A stretch of DNA of 16,944 nucleotides. It comes from Spartobacteria bacterium. GTDB lineage: Bacteria; Verrucomicrobiota; Verrucomicrobiia; Chthoniobacterales; Chthoniobacteraceae. The stretch covers positions 1 to 16,944 of the forward strand of contig JANXWU010000101.1 in the NCBI GenBank assembly GCA_025350985.1. Reading direction: 5' to 3'. This document shows positions 7,831 through 14,708 of the stretch, one piece after another. The notes under the pieces were generated by a model, which did no database searches, had not been told where the DNA came from, and saw only the letters and a program-made list of their open reading frames with translations. Both the position numbers and the translations under genes were made by a program. The stretch's first letter is position 1; each line of letters opens with the position of its first letter.

Positions 7831-10800
7831 ACTTATTCTGTTATTTTTACTACCTACGGTAGTAATGGCACAGAATACCAAACCATTGATAGTGACTGAC
7901 AACGGTTCAAATACGTGCAACGCTACACGCATGGTTGTATCCTCTGGATCATTGTCTTGCTCTGGAAGTGTTGCAACCGTTACCACAGGAGGTGGCGGTG
8001 GCGCAAGTCTATGGGAAGTAAACAATGTAGGTATTGATACATTCAGTAACGTCGGGATAGGCTCTACTAACCCAGGCGCCAAATTAGACATAAACGGTAC
8101 TTCCCGCATGAATGGATTCTCCATGCCTAATGGAGCCTCGAATACTTTCGTCTTAACGTCAGACTCTAGTGGAAACGGAACATGGCAGGCCGCTACAGGT
8201 GGTACTGGAACTAATTTTTGGCTCAATACTGCTGCTACAGGGAATGTTGGAGTTTCAACGTCTAATAGTGTAGGAATTGGCACAGCAACTGGTAATGGCG
8301 TTCTAGTAGTGATGGGTAACGTCGGTATTGGAACAATAAATCCAACAGCGGCATTCTCAATATCTCCAAACAATGCAGGATCCACGTTCTCTATAACAAG
8401 CGGAGGAACGGTCGCGGCAACAGGAAGTGTTAGAGGGACTCAATTTATTGATGGGAACAATACTAACACTTTCGCAGATCCTTCGGGAACATCAGTGATG
8501 ACTGCCATGCAATTATCTAGCACACTATACGCTCTAGGGAATGTGGGTATAGGAACATCTAATGCAGTTCAAAGTCTTTCTATTGCGGGGAATATAGGGA
8601 TTGGAACGGTTAAGGACGGAGACAATTTTTTAACTACAACACCTCCTAATGGTGGAATTATTGTAGAGGGGAATATTGGTATCGGATCTCTAGCCCCAGG
8701 AAACGCTCTAGATATCAATGGCACGGGACGTATGACTGGTTTTACTTTGACAGGACAGGGCGCTTCGTCTGGATTTACGATTGTAGGAAGTTCAGTGGGT
8801 GTAGGTACTTGGATGAACCCCACAACGCAAGCTGGGTCAATTGCAAGTTTTACTACCACAGGAACTAGTGGCGCTTCTACCTATACGGGTGGCGTTCTTA
8901 ATATCCCACAATATTCAACCACGGCTTCGCCCGCAGGTTCTTCTCCTCAGTTGCAATACAACAACGCTGGAAGCCTAGGGGCCATCACATCTGGTGGGAC
9001 AGATGGAACCAATGTTGGTATAGGCACCGTTTCATTTGTTAACAGGTTGAATATCGTGGGCAATGTGGGTATCTCAACCTTAGCCAACTCGCCTTTTGTA
9101 ACGCTAAATGTAGCGTCACCTAATGCCTTAGTCGTAGAGGGCAATGTTGGGATAGGGACATGGGGGCCATTGAGTTTGTTTCATGTTAAAGGAGCAGGAG
9201 GTAGTGCTGTTGTTTTTGATCTAGGAGCAACTTCTCCGATTGCTTTTGTGAGGGACGCATCCTCAACTACCTTTAATGGAATATCTCTAGTAAATTCATC
9301 ATCTGACACTGCCAATATAGCTATTTTTGGTGGTGGCGATAATCACATGTATTTTCAAGCGAAGTCTACGGGAGGATTCCAATTTAGGCCAAATGGAGCA
9401 AACACTGTAAAGATGTTGTTAGATGCAAACGGGAATCTTGGCATAGGCCAGACAAGTATCCCAAATAAACTATCGGTAACAGGGGATGCAGGATTTACTG
9501 GGAATATTGGTTTAGGTACAGTAGGGAACGGAGTTGCTAGGTTGCAAGTTGTCGGTAACGTAGGTATAGGAACTGTTTCGAATGGCGATAATTTTCTCAC
9601 CACCATACCGCCAGCTGGCGGTATGATTGTCGAAGGTAATGTAGGGATAGGAACAATAAATCCAGGACAATCCCTTGATGTTAATGGCACGGTTCGAGCT
9701 GGAAATTTTGTTGCAACATCTTTGACAGCTTCCAAAGTTGTCTTAACAGATGCAAATAAGCAATTTTCATCTGCTACAAATCTTCAAGATTTAGCCTATT
9801 GTCAAACAGGAGGAACGAATTGCCCTGGCTCAATTACAGGTTTTGCTAATCCAACAGCCACAGTAAGCACAGCAGCTGTGAATGGTTCAGCTACCACCGC
9901 TATGCGTTCAGATGGCGCACCAGCAATAGATTTAACTATGACGCCAACGTGGACAGGTAAACACATCTTTAACAATAGCACCACTGCATTTACGTCTGGC
10001 GCAGGAAATGTTGGTATTAATTCTGCTACACCTGGCGCACAATTAGACGTGAACGGTACCGCCCGTGTGACCGGCTTTACACTCACAGGGCAGGGTGCGG
10101 CAACCGGTAATGTGATGGTAACCAATGCGGTTGGTGTAGGAACCTGGATGGCATCAACCACCTTGAATGTAACGGCGACGGTAACACCTGGTGGAGCAGT
10201 GCCCACCCTGCAGTATAATAATAACGGTGTGCTGGGAGGAATTTTAGGATCGGGTGCGGATGCGAACGGTAATCTCGGTATCGGTACCAGCGCTCCTGTT
10301 CAGAAATTAGCAGTAGTAGGTAATGTAGGAATCGGTACTAAGTCCTACAGCACTTATATTACGACAACACCAACCGCCAGCGGTTTAGTGACGGAAGGCA
10401 ATATAGGTATTGGAACCTGGAAGATAGATAATGCAGCTCTCGCCATCATGAACGGCAATTTAGGCATCGGCACGTGGGTAACTGATGGTGGATCCTTAAT
10501 AATTAAATCCACAGGGAATGTGGGCATCGGCACGATCCGTCCAGGTACTGTATTAGATGTTAACGGTACTGACCGCATGACTGGTTTCACCCTCACAGGC
10601 CAAGGAGCATCCAGTGGCTATGTGATTGTTGGCAATGCGCTGGGTGTAGGAACATGGATGGCACCATCGACGATTCCTGCCACGGCAGCTCCTGCAGGAT
10701 CTTCCCCTCAATTGCAGTACAACAACGCAGGAAGCATGGGGGCTATTACCTCCGGCGGGACAGACGGAACAAATATAGGTATAGGTACCGTTTCATTTGT

Positions 10801-11482
10801 CAACAGGTTGAACATTGTAGGTAATGTGGGTATCTCAACCTTAACTAACTCACCTTTTGTAACGCTGAATGTAGCATCACCCAATGCTTTAGTGGTGGAA
10901 GGGAACGTAGGTATCGGTACTTGGGGCCCCTTAAAGCCTTTGAGTGTGAAGGGAGACACTTATCTCAACGGGAACATTGGCCTTGGAACTACCTTGACCA
11001 CGACCTCCTCTTTGACAGTGATGAACGGCAACGTGGGGATTGGTAGCTGGGCACCTGAATTTCCATTGCAGATCAGAGGCAATGTAGGCATTGGAACATC
11101 TGCCACTCAAAGCGCCCCTGCCTATGCTATTACGATCAACAACGTAGCCACTTTTAATAGTGAGTTCCAAATTGCCGCTAACATTGGTGTCGGAACAACC
11201 AACGTCAACTGGAATAACGGGGTATATCAGAATGTAGGGATTGGCACTAATGGAACAAACACCTACATTACATTTACGCACCCCACGAATGGAAATCTAG
11301 CAAAAATTCAATTAAGAATGCTTGAAGATGCTACAGGTAGTAGGGCTCTTCCATTCTGGCCAGCAACGGTTCTATGGTCAGGTGGAACAATCCCGACCTT
11401 ATCTGGAGCTGCTAAATCAGACATTATTAATTGTACCTGGAATGGGGCGAAAGACTATTGCTCCTCGACACTTAATTTCTAA
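7820..11482 (+). CDS. Giant repeat tail fibre with Sec signal peptide, 1220 aa
   Basis: The N-terminus has a signal peptide with likely cleavage at VVMA|Q (residue 17), then a Cys-containing strand pair and a Gly5 linker. About 30 copies of a (N/S)(V/I/L)GIGT motif follow, many extended to NPGxxLDVNGTxRxxGFTLTGQGA. Such repeats form beta-prism or beta-helix shafts in phage fibres and trimeric surface proteins. The last 65 residues (LRMLEDATGSRALPFWPATVLWSGGTIP) match the C-terminal domain common in phage fibres, and I see no S74 self-cleaving chaperone domain. The start at 7820 is chosen because it opens directly on the signal peptide; GTG 7814 (closer to GGAGGG at 7805-7810) is an alternative, and an ATG at 7790 would add a non-signal extension. 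The stop overlaps the next start (TAATG). It probably binds the host surface. Confidence 0.8.
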   Translation: MLLKLILLFLLPTVVMAQNTKPLIVTDNGSNTCNATRMVVSSGSLSCSGSVATVTTGGGGGASLWEVNNVGIDTFSNVGIGSTNPGAKLDINGTSRMNGFSMPNGASNTFVLTSDSSGNGTWQAATGGTGTNFWLNTAATGNVGVSTSNSVGIGTATGNGVLVVMGNVGIGTINPTAAFSISPNNAGSTFSITSGGTVAATGSVRGTQFIDGNNTNTFADPSGTSVMTAMQLSSTLYALGNVGIGTSNAVQSLSIAGNIGIGTVKDGDNFLTTTPPNGGIIVEGNIGIGSLAPGNALDINGTGRMTGFTLTGQGASSGFTIVGSSVGVGTWMNPTTQAGSIASFTTTGTSGASTYTGGVLNIPQYSTTASPAGSSPQLQYNNAGSLGAITSGGTDGTNVGIGTVSFVNRLNIVGNVGISTLANSPFVTLNVASPNALVVEGNVGIGTWGPLSLFHVKGAGGSAVVFDLGATSPIAFVRDASSTTFNGISLVNSSSDTANIAIFGGGDNHMYFQAKSTGGFQFRPNGANTVKMLLDANGNLGIGQTSIPNKLSVTGDAGFTGNIGLGTVGNGVARLQVVGNVGIGTVSNGDNFLTTIPPAGGMIVEGNVGIGTINPGQSLDVNGTVRAGNFVATSLTASKVVLTDANKQFSSATNLQDLAYCQTGGTNCPGSITGFANPTATVSTAAVNGSATTAMRSDGAPAIDLTMTPTWTGKHIFNNSTTAFTSGAGNVGINSATPGAQLDVNGTARVTGFTLTGQGAATGNVMVTNAVGVGTWMASTTLNVTATVTPGGAVPTLQYNNNGVLGGILGSGADANGNLGIGTSAPVQKLAVVGNVGIGTKSYSTYITTTPTASGLVTEGNIGIGTWKIDNAALAIMNGNLGIGTWVTDGGSLIIKSTGNVGIGTIRPGTVLDVNGTDRMTGFTLTGQGASSGYVIVGNALGVGTWMAPSTIPATAAPAGSSPQLQYNNAGSMGAITSGGTDGTNIGIGTVSFVNRLNIVGNVGISTLTNSPFVTLNVASPNALVVEGNVGIGTWGPLKPLSVKGDTYLNGNIGLGTTLTTTSSLTVMNGNVGIGSWAPEFPLQIRGNVGIGTSATQSAPAYAITINNVATFNSEFQIAANIGVGTTNVNWNNGVYQNVGIGTNGTNTYITFTHPTNGNLAKIQLRMLEDATGSRALPFWPATVLWSGGTIPTLSGAAKSDIINCTWNGAKDYCSSTLNF
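8927..9172 (+). repeat. Fibre internal duplication, copy A (82 codons)
   Basis: This segment, from SPAGSSPQLQYNNAGS to GIGTWGPL, recurs at 10688-10933. Counting by eye, the two copies differ at only 4 of 82 residues but at about 37 further codons that are synonymous. Confidence 0.85.
10688..10933 (+). repeat. Fibre internal duplication, copy B (82 codons)
   Basis: This is the second copy of the segment at 8927-9172, with the same length and no indels. The residue changes are Ser to Ala, Leu to Met, Val to Ile and Ala to Thr. Flanking protein sequence differs after the shared block, so the unit is a discrete module. Confidence 0.85.
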
Positions 11483-12138
11483 TGAGAAAATTATTAATAG
11501 CCATATTCTTAATGTTTTCCTTAAACGCATGGGCTGCGTTCCCAACTACTCCTATTTTAGACACAGCAACTAGGGCTAATGAAAATCCTCTGTCTAATGG
11601 TGGTAAATGGACACTAGCCCCAGGATTTGGGAATCTTCAAATAAGTTCGAATAAAATAATTACTACTGCATCATCTGTAGACGACGCAATGTACTGGAAT
11701 AATTTTTCGTTAGCTGATGAAGAAGTCTATTGCACTGTTGGAACAATACTAGGGACTACTGCTGACCATGTCTACTTATTGGCTAGGTTTACGGCATCCA
11801 CAACAAATGGATACTATATAGAATATGATCGCAACACAAGCACAGGAGACGTACTACGAATGGGAAAATTAGTCGCTGGAGTAGCTACGTCATTCGTTAA
11901 TGTAAATCAAAATATATCTGCTGGGGATTCTTTTGGGCTTGTTGTGATAGGTAATATTTTACAAGGTTGGTATAAAGCATCTGGAGGGAGTTGGACTCAT
12001 ATATCAAATTTTATTGATACGACATACACAGGGGTAGGAAATATTGCGACAGATATTGCAAGCGTTGCAACTGGAGGAATTACTAATTTTGGCGGAGGAA
12101 TGGTAGTGACGGATGTTATGTTTGGGGATATTTTATGA
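11482..12138 (+). CDS. Secreted-type concanavalin/LamG-like protein, fibre operon
   Basis: This 218-aa protein starts with a signal peptide (MRKLL, hydrophobic core, NAWA|AF, cleavage after residue 18). The mature part begins DTATRANENPLSNGGKW and continues with LQISSNKI, YLLARFTAS, YYIEYDR and a late GWYKASGGSW. That is the usual course of concanavalin A-like (LamG-type) jelly-roll modules found in phage receptor-binding and bacterial surface proteins. The start overlaps the fibre stop as TAATG. A host-surface-binding or accessory fibre role is likely. The cleavage context (AWA|AFP) closely resembles that of the first fibre gene (AWA|LVP), suggesting the leaders share origin or constraint. 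The fold call is by pattern only. Confidence 0.65.
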   Translation: MRKLLIAIFLMFSLNAWAAFPTTPILDTATRANENPLSNGGKWTLAPGFGNLQISSNKIITTASSVDDAMYWNNFSLADEEVYCTVGTILGTTADHVYLLARFTASTTNGYYIEYDRNTSTGDVLRMGKLVAGVATSFVNVNQNISAGDSFGLVVIGNILQGWYKASGGSWTHISNFIDTTYTGVGNIATDIASVATGGITNFGGGMVVTDVMFGDIL

Positions 12139-12233
12139 CAATTAAGAATATTCAGATAATACTTTTCTTAATAGCTATATCAATATGGATTTACGCAGCA
12201 CAATCAATTGAACGGGGATTTTATGCGGGATAG
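12135..12233 (+). CDS. Tiny single-TM protein (32 aa)
   Basis: It starts within the stop of the upstream gene (ATGA) and encodes 32 residues: a short polar start (MTIKN), a hydrophobic stretch of about 18 residues (IQIILFLIAISIWIYAA), then a polar tail ending in TAG at 12231-12233. It looks like a small inner-membrane peptide or a bare signal sequence. It overlaps the next small ORF by 11 bases, which argues for a real coupled gene. It may be a lysis accessory; the function is unknown. Confidence 0.45.
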   Translation: MTIKNIQIILFLIAISIWIYAAQSIERGFYAG

Positions 12234-12351
12234 TTTAACTGAACAGGAGATACATACAATCGTAAACAATCCAGGATCGGTTACTATTCGCATTTTAGGC
12301 ACTCTCCGGCAGAAATGCCGTCGCTCTTATAAAAGTAAAAGAAAACATTAA
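12223..12351 (+). CDS. Small basic hypothetical protein (42 aa)
   Basis: ATG 12223 is preceded by GGGGA at 12213-12217 with a five-base spacer. The 42-aa product has an acidic first third (MRDSLTEQEIHTIV) and a very basic C-terminus (RQKCRRSYKSKRKH). There is no membrane segment. It overlaps the preceding 32-aa gene by 11 bases and stops with TAA at 12349-12351, inside a region of nested inverted repeats. Family not recognised. Confidence 0.5.
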   Translation: MRDSLTEQEIHTIVNNPGSVTIRILGTLRQKCRRSYKSKRKH

Positions 12352-12420
12352 ATTTAATTTCCCAAAAGTTTCGGAGCGTGGGCGTATATCCTCTCCTCCT
12401 TTGGGTGGTTTACCTTTTAC
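12335..12420 (+). other. Nested inverted repeats ahead of the holin gene
   Basis: GTAAAAG (12335-12341) pairs with CTTTTAC (12414-12420), AAAC (12343-12346) with GTTT (12408-12411), and CCCAAA (12361-12366) with TTTGGG (12400-12405), all properly nested. A 12-base perfect palindrome, ATTAAATTTAAT, lies at 12347-12358. The 117 bases from 12352 to 12468 hold no gene that I can support. The fold could be an RNA processing site or leader structure; it lacks a terminator T-tract. Confidence 0.35.
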
Positions 12421-12480
12421 ATCATTCTTGAAGTCCGTATGAATCGGGTCGGTGCCTAAACTAATTGAATGGAGGGGATG

Positions 12481-12804
12481 GTGGAAGAACTGTTAAAGAT
12501 GGCGGTTAATTATGGTCTTGGAATCTTCCTGGCAGTAGGTATAGCGATCTCATTCTTATTGTTTGTACGTGATAAGGATAAACAGAGCTATGAAAGAGAG
12601 CAGAAGCTAATGAAATTCATGGAGGAACACTCGTTAGTAACTCAAAATATGCTAGAAACAAACATCGAGAAACAGGCAGATGTAGCACGGTATCAGAGAC
12701 AAGAACACGAAGCAATCATGGCTTCAATAGGGCTTGTGAAGGATTCTTTAAATTCTCTGAATAATAGTTTCATAGCAATTCAACGGAGTTCGTGGCAAAA
12801 GTAA
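12481..12804 (+). CDS. BhlA/UviB-like single-TM holin-type protein
   Basis: The protein has about 107 aa from GTG 12481. One N-terminal transmembrane helix (YGLGIFLAVGIAISFLLFV) is followed by a charged coiled-coil tail rich in Glu, Gln and Lys. This layout matches BhlA/UviB-type phage holins or bacteriocin-associated membrane proteins. The start is ambiguous: GGAGGGG lies at 12471-12477, so GTG 12481 has proper spacing, ATG 12478 sits immediately after it, and ATG 12469 (longest, 111 aa) overlaps it. It is followed 13 bases later by a second small membrane protein and then spanins, so a lysis role is likely. A tail-associated membrane protein is the main alternative. Confidence 0.6.
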   Translation: MEELLKMAVNYGLGIFLAVGIAISFLLFVRDKDKQSYEREQKLMKFMEEHSLVTQNMLETNIEKQADVARYQRQEHEAIMASIGLVKDSLNSLNNSFIAIQRSSWQK

Positions 12805-12817
12805 ATAAGGAGGAGTT

Positions 12818-13030
12818 ATGGCAATATCTAAAGGAATACAAACAACGGAATTTATTTTAACCTGTGTGGTTAATGTGGCAAGCCTTGTGGGCGCCCTGTC
12901 AGGAGTTATTCCTCCAAAAATAGCAATTTATGTGATTGCAGGGATTAATGCGGTTTACGGGATATTAAGGACGATTGTAAAGATTAATGATCCTGCTTAT
13001 CAGGTTCCAGAATTACCAAAGGCTCCATAA
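12818..13030 (+). CDS. Two-TM holin-like membrane protein
   Basis: This 70-aa protein has a strong Shine-Dalgarno, AAGGAGGAG (12807-12815). Two hydrophobic helices (about residues 10-29 and 33-52) are separated by a PP turn, followed by a short tail RTIVKINDPAYQVPELPKAP. Small size, a two-helix hairpin and a polar tail fit class II holins or pinholins. Its stop overlaps the next start (TAATG). With the preceding single-TM protein it may form a holin/antiholin pair, but which is which cannot be told from sequence. Confidence 0.6.
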   Translation: MAISKGIQTTEFILTCVVNVASLVGALSGVIPPKIAIYVIAGINAVYGILRTIVKINDPAYQVPELPKAP

Positions 13031-13206
13031 TGTGGGAAGGAGTAGCTGGTTTATTAACACTTGTAGTTATGATTCTAAAACTGTGGGTTAGTAATGAAAA
13101 CGCAAAACAAGGAGTATTTGATGCCAACAAGAAAGCCATATCAGATGCCGTTGCTCGTGGTGACGTGTCTATTATTAACCGTTATATTCAGCTCTTGCAC
13201 CGCTAA
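13030..13206 (+). CDS. Rz-like i-spanin candidate (58 aa)
   Basis: ATG 13030 shares a base with the holin stop and opens a 58-aa frame ending in TAA at 13204-13206. It has an N-terminal anchor (VAGLLTLVVMILKLWV) followed by a short charged helix (NENAKQGVFDANKKAISDAV). Type II anchor plus periplasmic helix is the i-spanin layout, and the o-spanin lipoprotein gene starts inside it in another frame, exactly the Rz/Rz1 nesting. It is much shorter than lambda Rz (153 aa), so it could be a minimal spanin subunit or an unrelated anchor protein. Confidence 0.5.
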   Translation: MWEGVAGLLTLVVMILKLWVSNENAKQGVFDANKKAISDAVARGDVSIINRYIQLLHR

Positions 13207-13381
13207 ACGCTTACAGACTATTGAACCTTTATATGGTGTTGATGTCACAAAGGCAAATCGTACTCTAGGGGGGTTTATAGCTCTTAATGAGGATGTCACA
13301 TCATATGACGGTTATTTCTTCTCTAAAGAGTATGTTAATGCGTATTTAATAGATAAGTGTCAAGCAGAAGGTAAGTGTTAA
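13121..13381 (+). CDS. Rz1-like o-spanin lipoprotein
   Basis: The 86-aa product has a basic N-terminus (MPTRKPYQ), a hydrophobic core (MPLLVVTCLLLTVI) and a lipobox FSSC with the lipidated Cys at residue 26. The mature 60-aa protein would sit on the inner leaflet of the outer membrane. ATG 13121 is chosen over ATG 13094 because AAGGAG (13109-13114) is six bases upstream. The first 86 bases lie inside the i-spanin candidate in a different frame. The mature part is longer and less Pro-rich than lambda Rz1, so the spanin call rests on lipobox and nesting. Confidence 0.6.
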   Translation: MPTRKPYQMPLLVVTCLLLTVIFSSCTAKRLQTIEPLYGVDVTKANRTLGGFIALNEDVTSYDGYFFSKEYVNAYLIDKCQAEGKC

Positions 13382-13411
13382 TTTGTATTTACTGTGGGTA
13401 TATGATTCGAG

Positions 13412-13879
13412 ATGGAGGGACGTGTCCCAGGTGTATCTATGCACATACTAATAAGCTTAATTATTGTAGCTCTATGTTCATTCTGTAAGTTCATCGGTGA
13501 GATTTACTGGCATAATTCCCAAAGGTTTATCATGCCTTTACTGATAGTCTTTGGGATTAGCTATAACTCAGGAGTCTGGTGGCTTGGTATACCTTCTTTA
13601 CTCATGATAGCAGATATAATAGAGGGGTACGGTCAGAAAAGCTGGCTTAAAAAGTACCTAGGGGATGCAGGCGCACAAGGGATGTGGATGTTTATGGCTT
13701 GTGTGTTAGCGGGGCTATTTTCTGTATGTTTAGGGTATGTGTCTTTATGGCTATATATCCCTTGGTGTATCCTAGCGGGTGTCTTAGGGGCTACTACAAG
13801 GGCATTGAATAACAAGTTCTGGTCGTGGATTAAAGGGGCTTGGATCGGACTAATCGTCCTGTTTATCCATGCTCGTTAG
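13412..13879 (+). CDS. Multi-TM hypothetical membrane protein
   Basis: The 155-aa protein has about four to five hydrophobic segments: near residues 9-28, 39-70, 90-122 and 140-153, separated by short charged loops (EGYGQKSWLKK, TRALNNKFWSW). The start is uncertain: ATG 13412 has no good ribosome site, and Met10 (13439) is a credible alternative that would open directly on the first membrane helix. It closes the rightward late block after the spanins and overlaps the end of a leftward gene by 17 bases. Function is unknown; a lysis accessory or membrane modification role is possible. Confidence 0.6.
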   Translation: MEGRVPGVSMHILISLIIVALCSFCKFIGEIYWHNSQRFIMPLLIVFGISYNSGVWWLGIPSLLMIADIIEGYGQKSWLKKYLGDAGAQGMWMFMACVLAGLFSVCLGYVSLWLYIPWCILAGVLGATTRALNNKFWSWIKGAWIGLIVLFIHAR

Positions 13880-14189
13880 CATACTCTGTACACCTAGCGC
13901 ACATAAACCTTCCTTCATGAATCCATTTCATCTTTTCACTTCTACAGTAATGTCCAATGCAAAATTTTCGTATTTTCTTGCGGATGTTGATAGACTTAAA
14001 AGATTTAAGCAATGATTTCTGGTAATTATTATACTTTTCGTAGTGGGATTTTATATATTCTTTTGCGCTTAATCGATTACGCACTTTTTTACATTCAAGA
14101 TTCCCGCAAGTCTTAAACCTTGATTCATCAGGAATATATTTCTTACATCCTTCAGATTTGTAAGGACATAATTTTAGTTTAGTCTTCAT
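13863..14189 (-). CDS. Double zinc-finger-type small protein (108 aa)
   Basis: This basic protein has two four-Cys groups: Cys8, Cys15, Cys28, Cys33 at the N-terminus and Cys77, Cys82, Cys97, Cys100 at the C-terminus, separated by a Lys-rich helix. The second group (FCIGHYCRSEKMKW...RFMCARC) has the form of zinc ribbons often seen in small phage proteins. Two Zn sites and high positive charge suggest nucleic-acid binding. The start overlaps the stop of the upstream 48-aa gene (ATGA), so translation is coupled. The 3' end overlaps the convergent gene by 17 bases with no terminator between. No specific function is assigned. Confidence 0.65.
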   Translation of the reverse strand: MKTKLKLCPYKSEGCKKYIPDESRFKTCGNLECKKVRNRLSAKEYIKSHYEKYNNYQKSLLKSFKSINIRKKIRKFCIGHYCRSEKMKWIHEGRFMCARCTEYANEHG

Positions 14190-14332
14190 ATCTTATTATG
14201 TTCAGACTTGTAACTACTTACACAGATAATTAAAGCATCCTTATCCATTCGTGCTTCATATCCTTTGCTATCAGTAAAAACAAAGAACGCCCCGTCCCAA
14301 ACAACATCTTTCACGTTATCCCAGTTGAACAT
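14186..14332 (-). CDS. Small hypothetical protein (48 aa)
   Basis: ATG 14332 is preceded by AAAAGGAC with a five-base spacer and opens a 48-aa frame to TGA at 14188-14186. The product begins MFNWDNVKDVVWDGAFFVFT and continues with an SKGYEARMDKDAL stretch, which looks like a small strand-turn-strand fold. The gene overlaps the end of the 69-aa gene by 17 bases and its stop overlaps the next start as ATGA, so it fills the operon without gap. Family unknown. Confidence 0.6.
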   Translation of the reverse strand: MFNWDNVKDVVWDGAFFVFTDSKGYEARMDKDALIICVSSYKSEHNKI

Positions 14333-14525
14333 ATTTTGTCCTTTTCTTGCGTTTGTTATGAATAGGTTTTTTTATCCACACATCTTCTTTTGTATAATTT
14401 AATTCTGGATTCTTATCTTTCATCTCTTTCAGACATTTCATTGAACAGATTGTTTTCCCTTTTGCTGATTCTTTCCATGGGATAGTCGCATAATCACACC
14501 AAATACATGAACATCCAATGAACAT
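14316..14525 (-). CDS. Cys-rich small protein, possible zinc binder (69 aa)
   Basis: Cys5, Cys7, Cys10, then Cys27 and Cys31 (TICSMKC) give a likely single zinc knuckle in the first 31 residues. The rest is basic and ends KKRTKYVQLG. The upstream ribosome site is weak, and the preceding frameshifted ORF ends (TGA, 14534-14532) only seven bases before this ATG, so coupling is likely. The bases around its start (14519-14533) are identical over 15 positions to those around the start of the next gene (14326-14340). The last 17 bases overlap that gene. Function not recognised. Confidence 0.6.
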   Translation of the reverse strand: MFIGCSCIWCDYATIPWKESAKGKTICSMKCLKEMKDKNPELNYTKEDVWIKKPIHNKRKKRTKYVQLG

Positions 14526-14531
14526 ATTTTG

Positions 14532-14667
14532 TCATCTCTTATTTAATTTAGAAATCTCTAATTCGACTGCTAATTTCATTGAATTAGATTCACATTCAAA
14601 TCCTTCGTATTTCTATGTAAAATTTCTCTGTTTCAATCTCCATAAATCTAAATAATGTACGTTTCAT
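14532..14667 (-). pseudogene. Frameshifted small ORF (would encode 44 aa)
   Basis: AAGGAGGG (14682-14675) precedes ATG 14667 by seven bases, the strongest ribosome site of this cluster. Yet the frame stops after 23 residues (TGA, 14598-14596). Skipping one A in the GAAATAC near 14610 restores a 44-aa reading that continues YEGFECESNSMKLAVELEISK and ends at TGA 14534-14532, just before the next gene. The restored tail looks like real coding sequence. Either a one-base insertion, a sequencing error or +1 frameshifting explains it. Family not recognised. Confidence 0.5.
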
Positions 14668-14708
14668 TTCTCACCCTCCTTTGACTGGGAGAACTCTCTA
14701 TTCATATA

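Larger units (their letters stand above)
8048..11260 (+). repeat. Array of about 30 NVGIGT-type coding repeats
   Basis: The repeat core Asn-(Val/Ile/Leu)-Gly-(Ile/Val/Leu)-Gly-(Thr/Ser) recurs at irregular spacing (about 12-60 residues) along the fibre shaft. Three long units share LDxNGTxRxTGFTLTGQGA (about 8710-8820, 10045-10155, 10555-10665), and two share GDNFLTTxPPxGGxIVEGN (about 8619-8682 and 9588-9642). Codons of the core differ between copies, so the array is maintained as protein, not as recently expanded DNA. Confidence 0.8.

Noticed and set aside
13402..13488. 28-aa ORF with a CPRC motif (MIRDGGTCPRCIYAH)
   Set aside because: It overlaps the 5' end of the multi-TM gene in another frame, with only a weak ribosome site. 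Too short to support without homologues.
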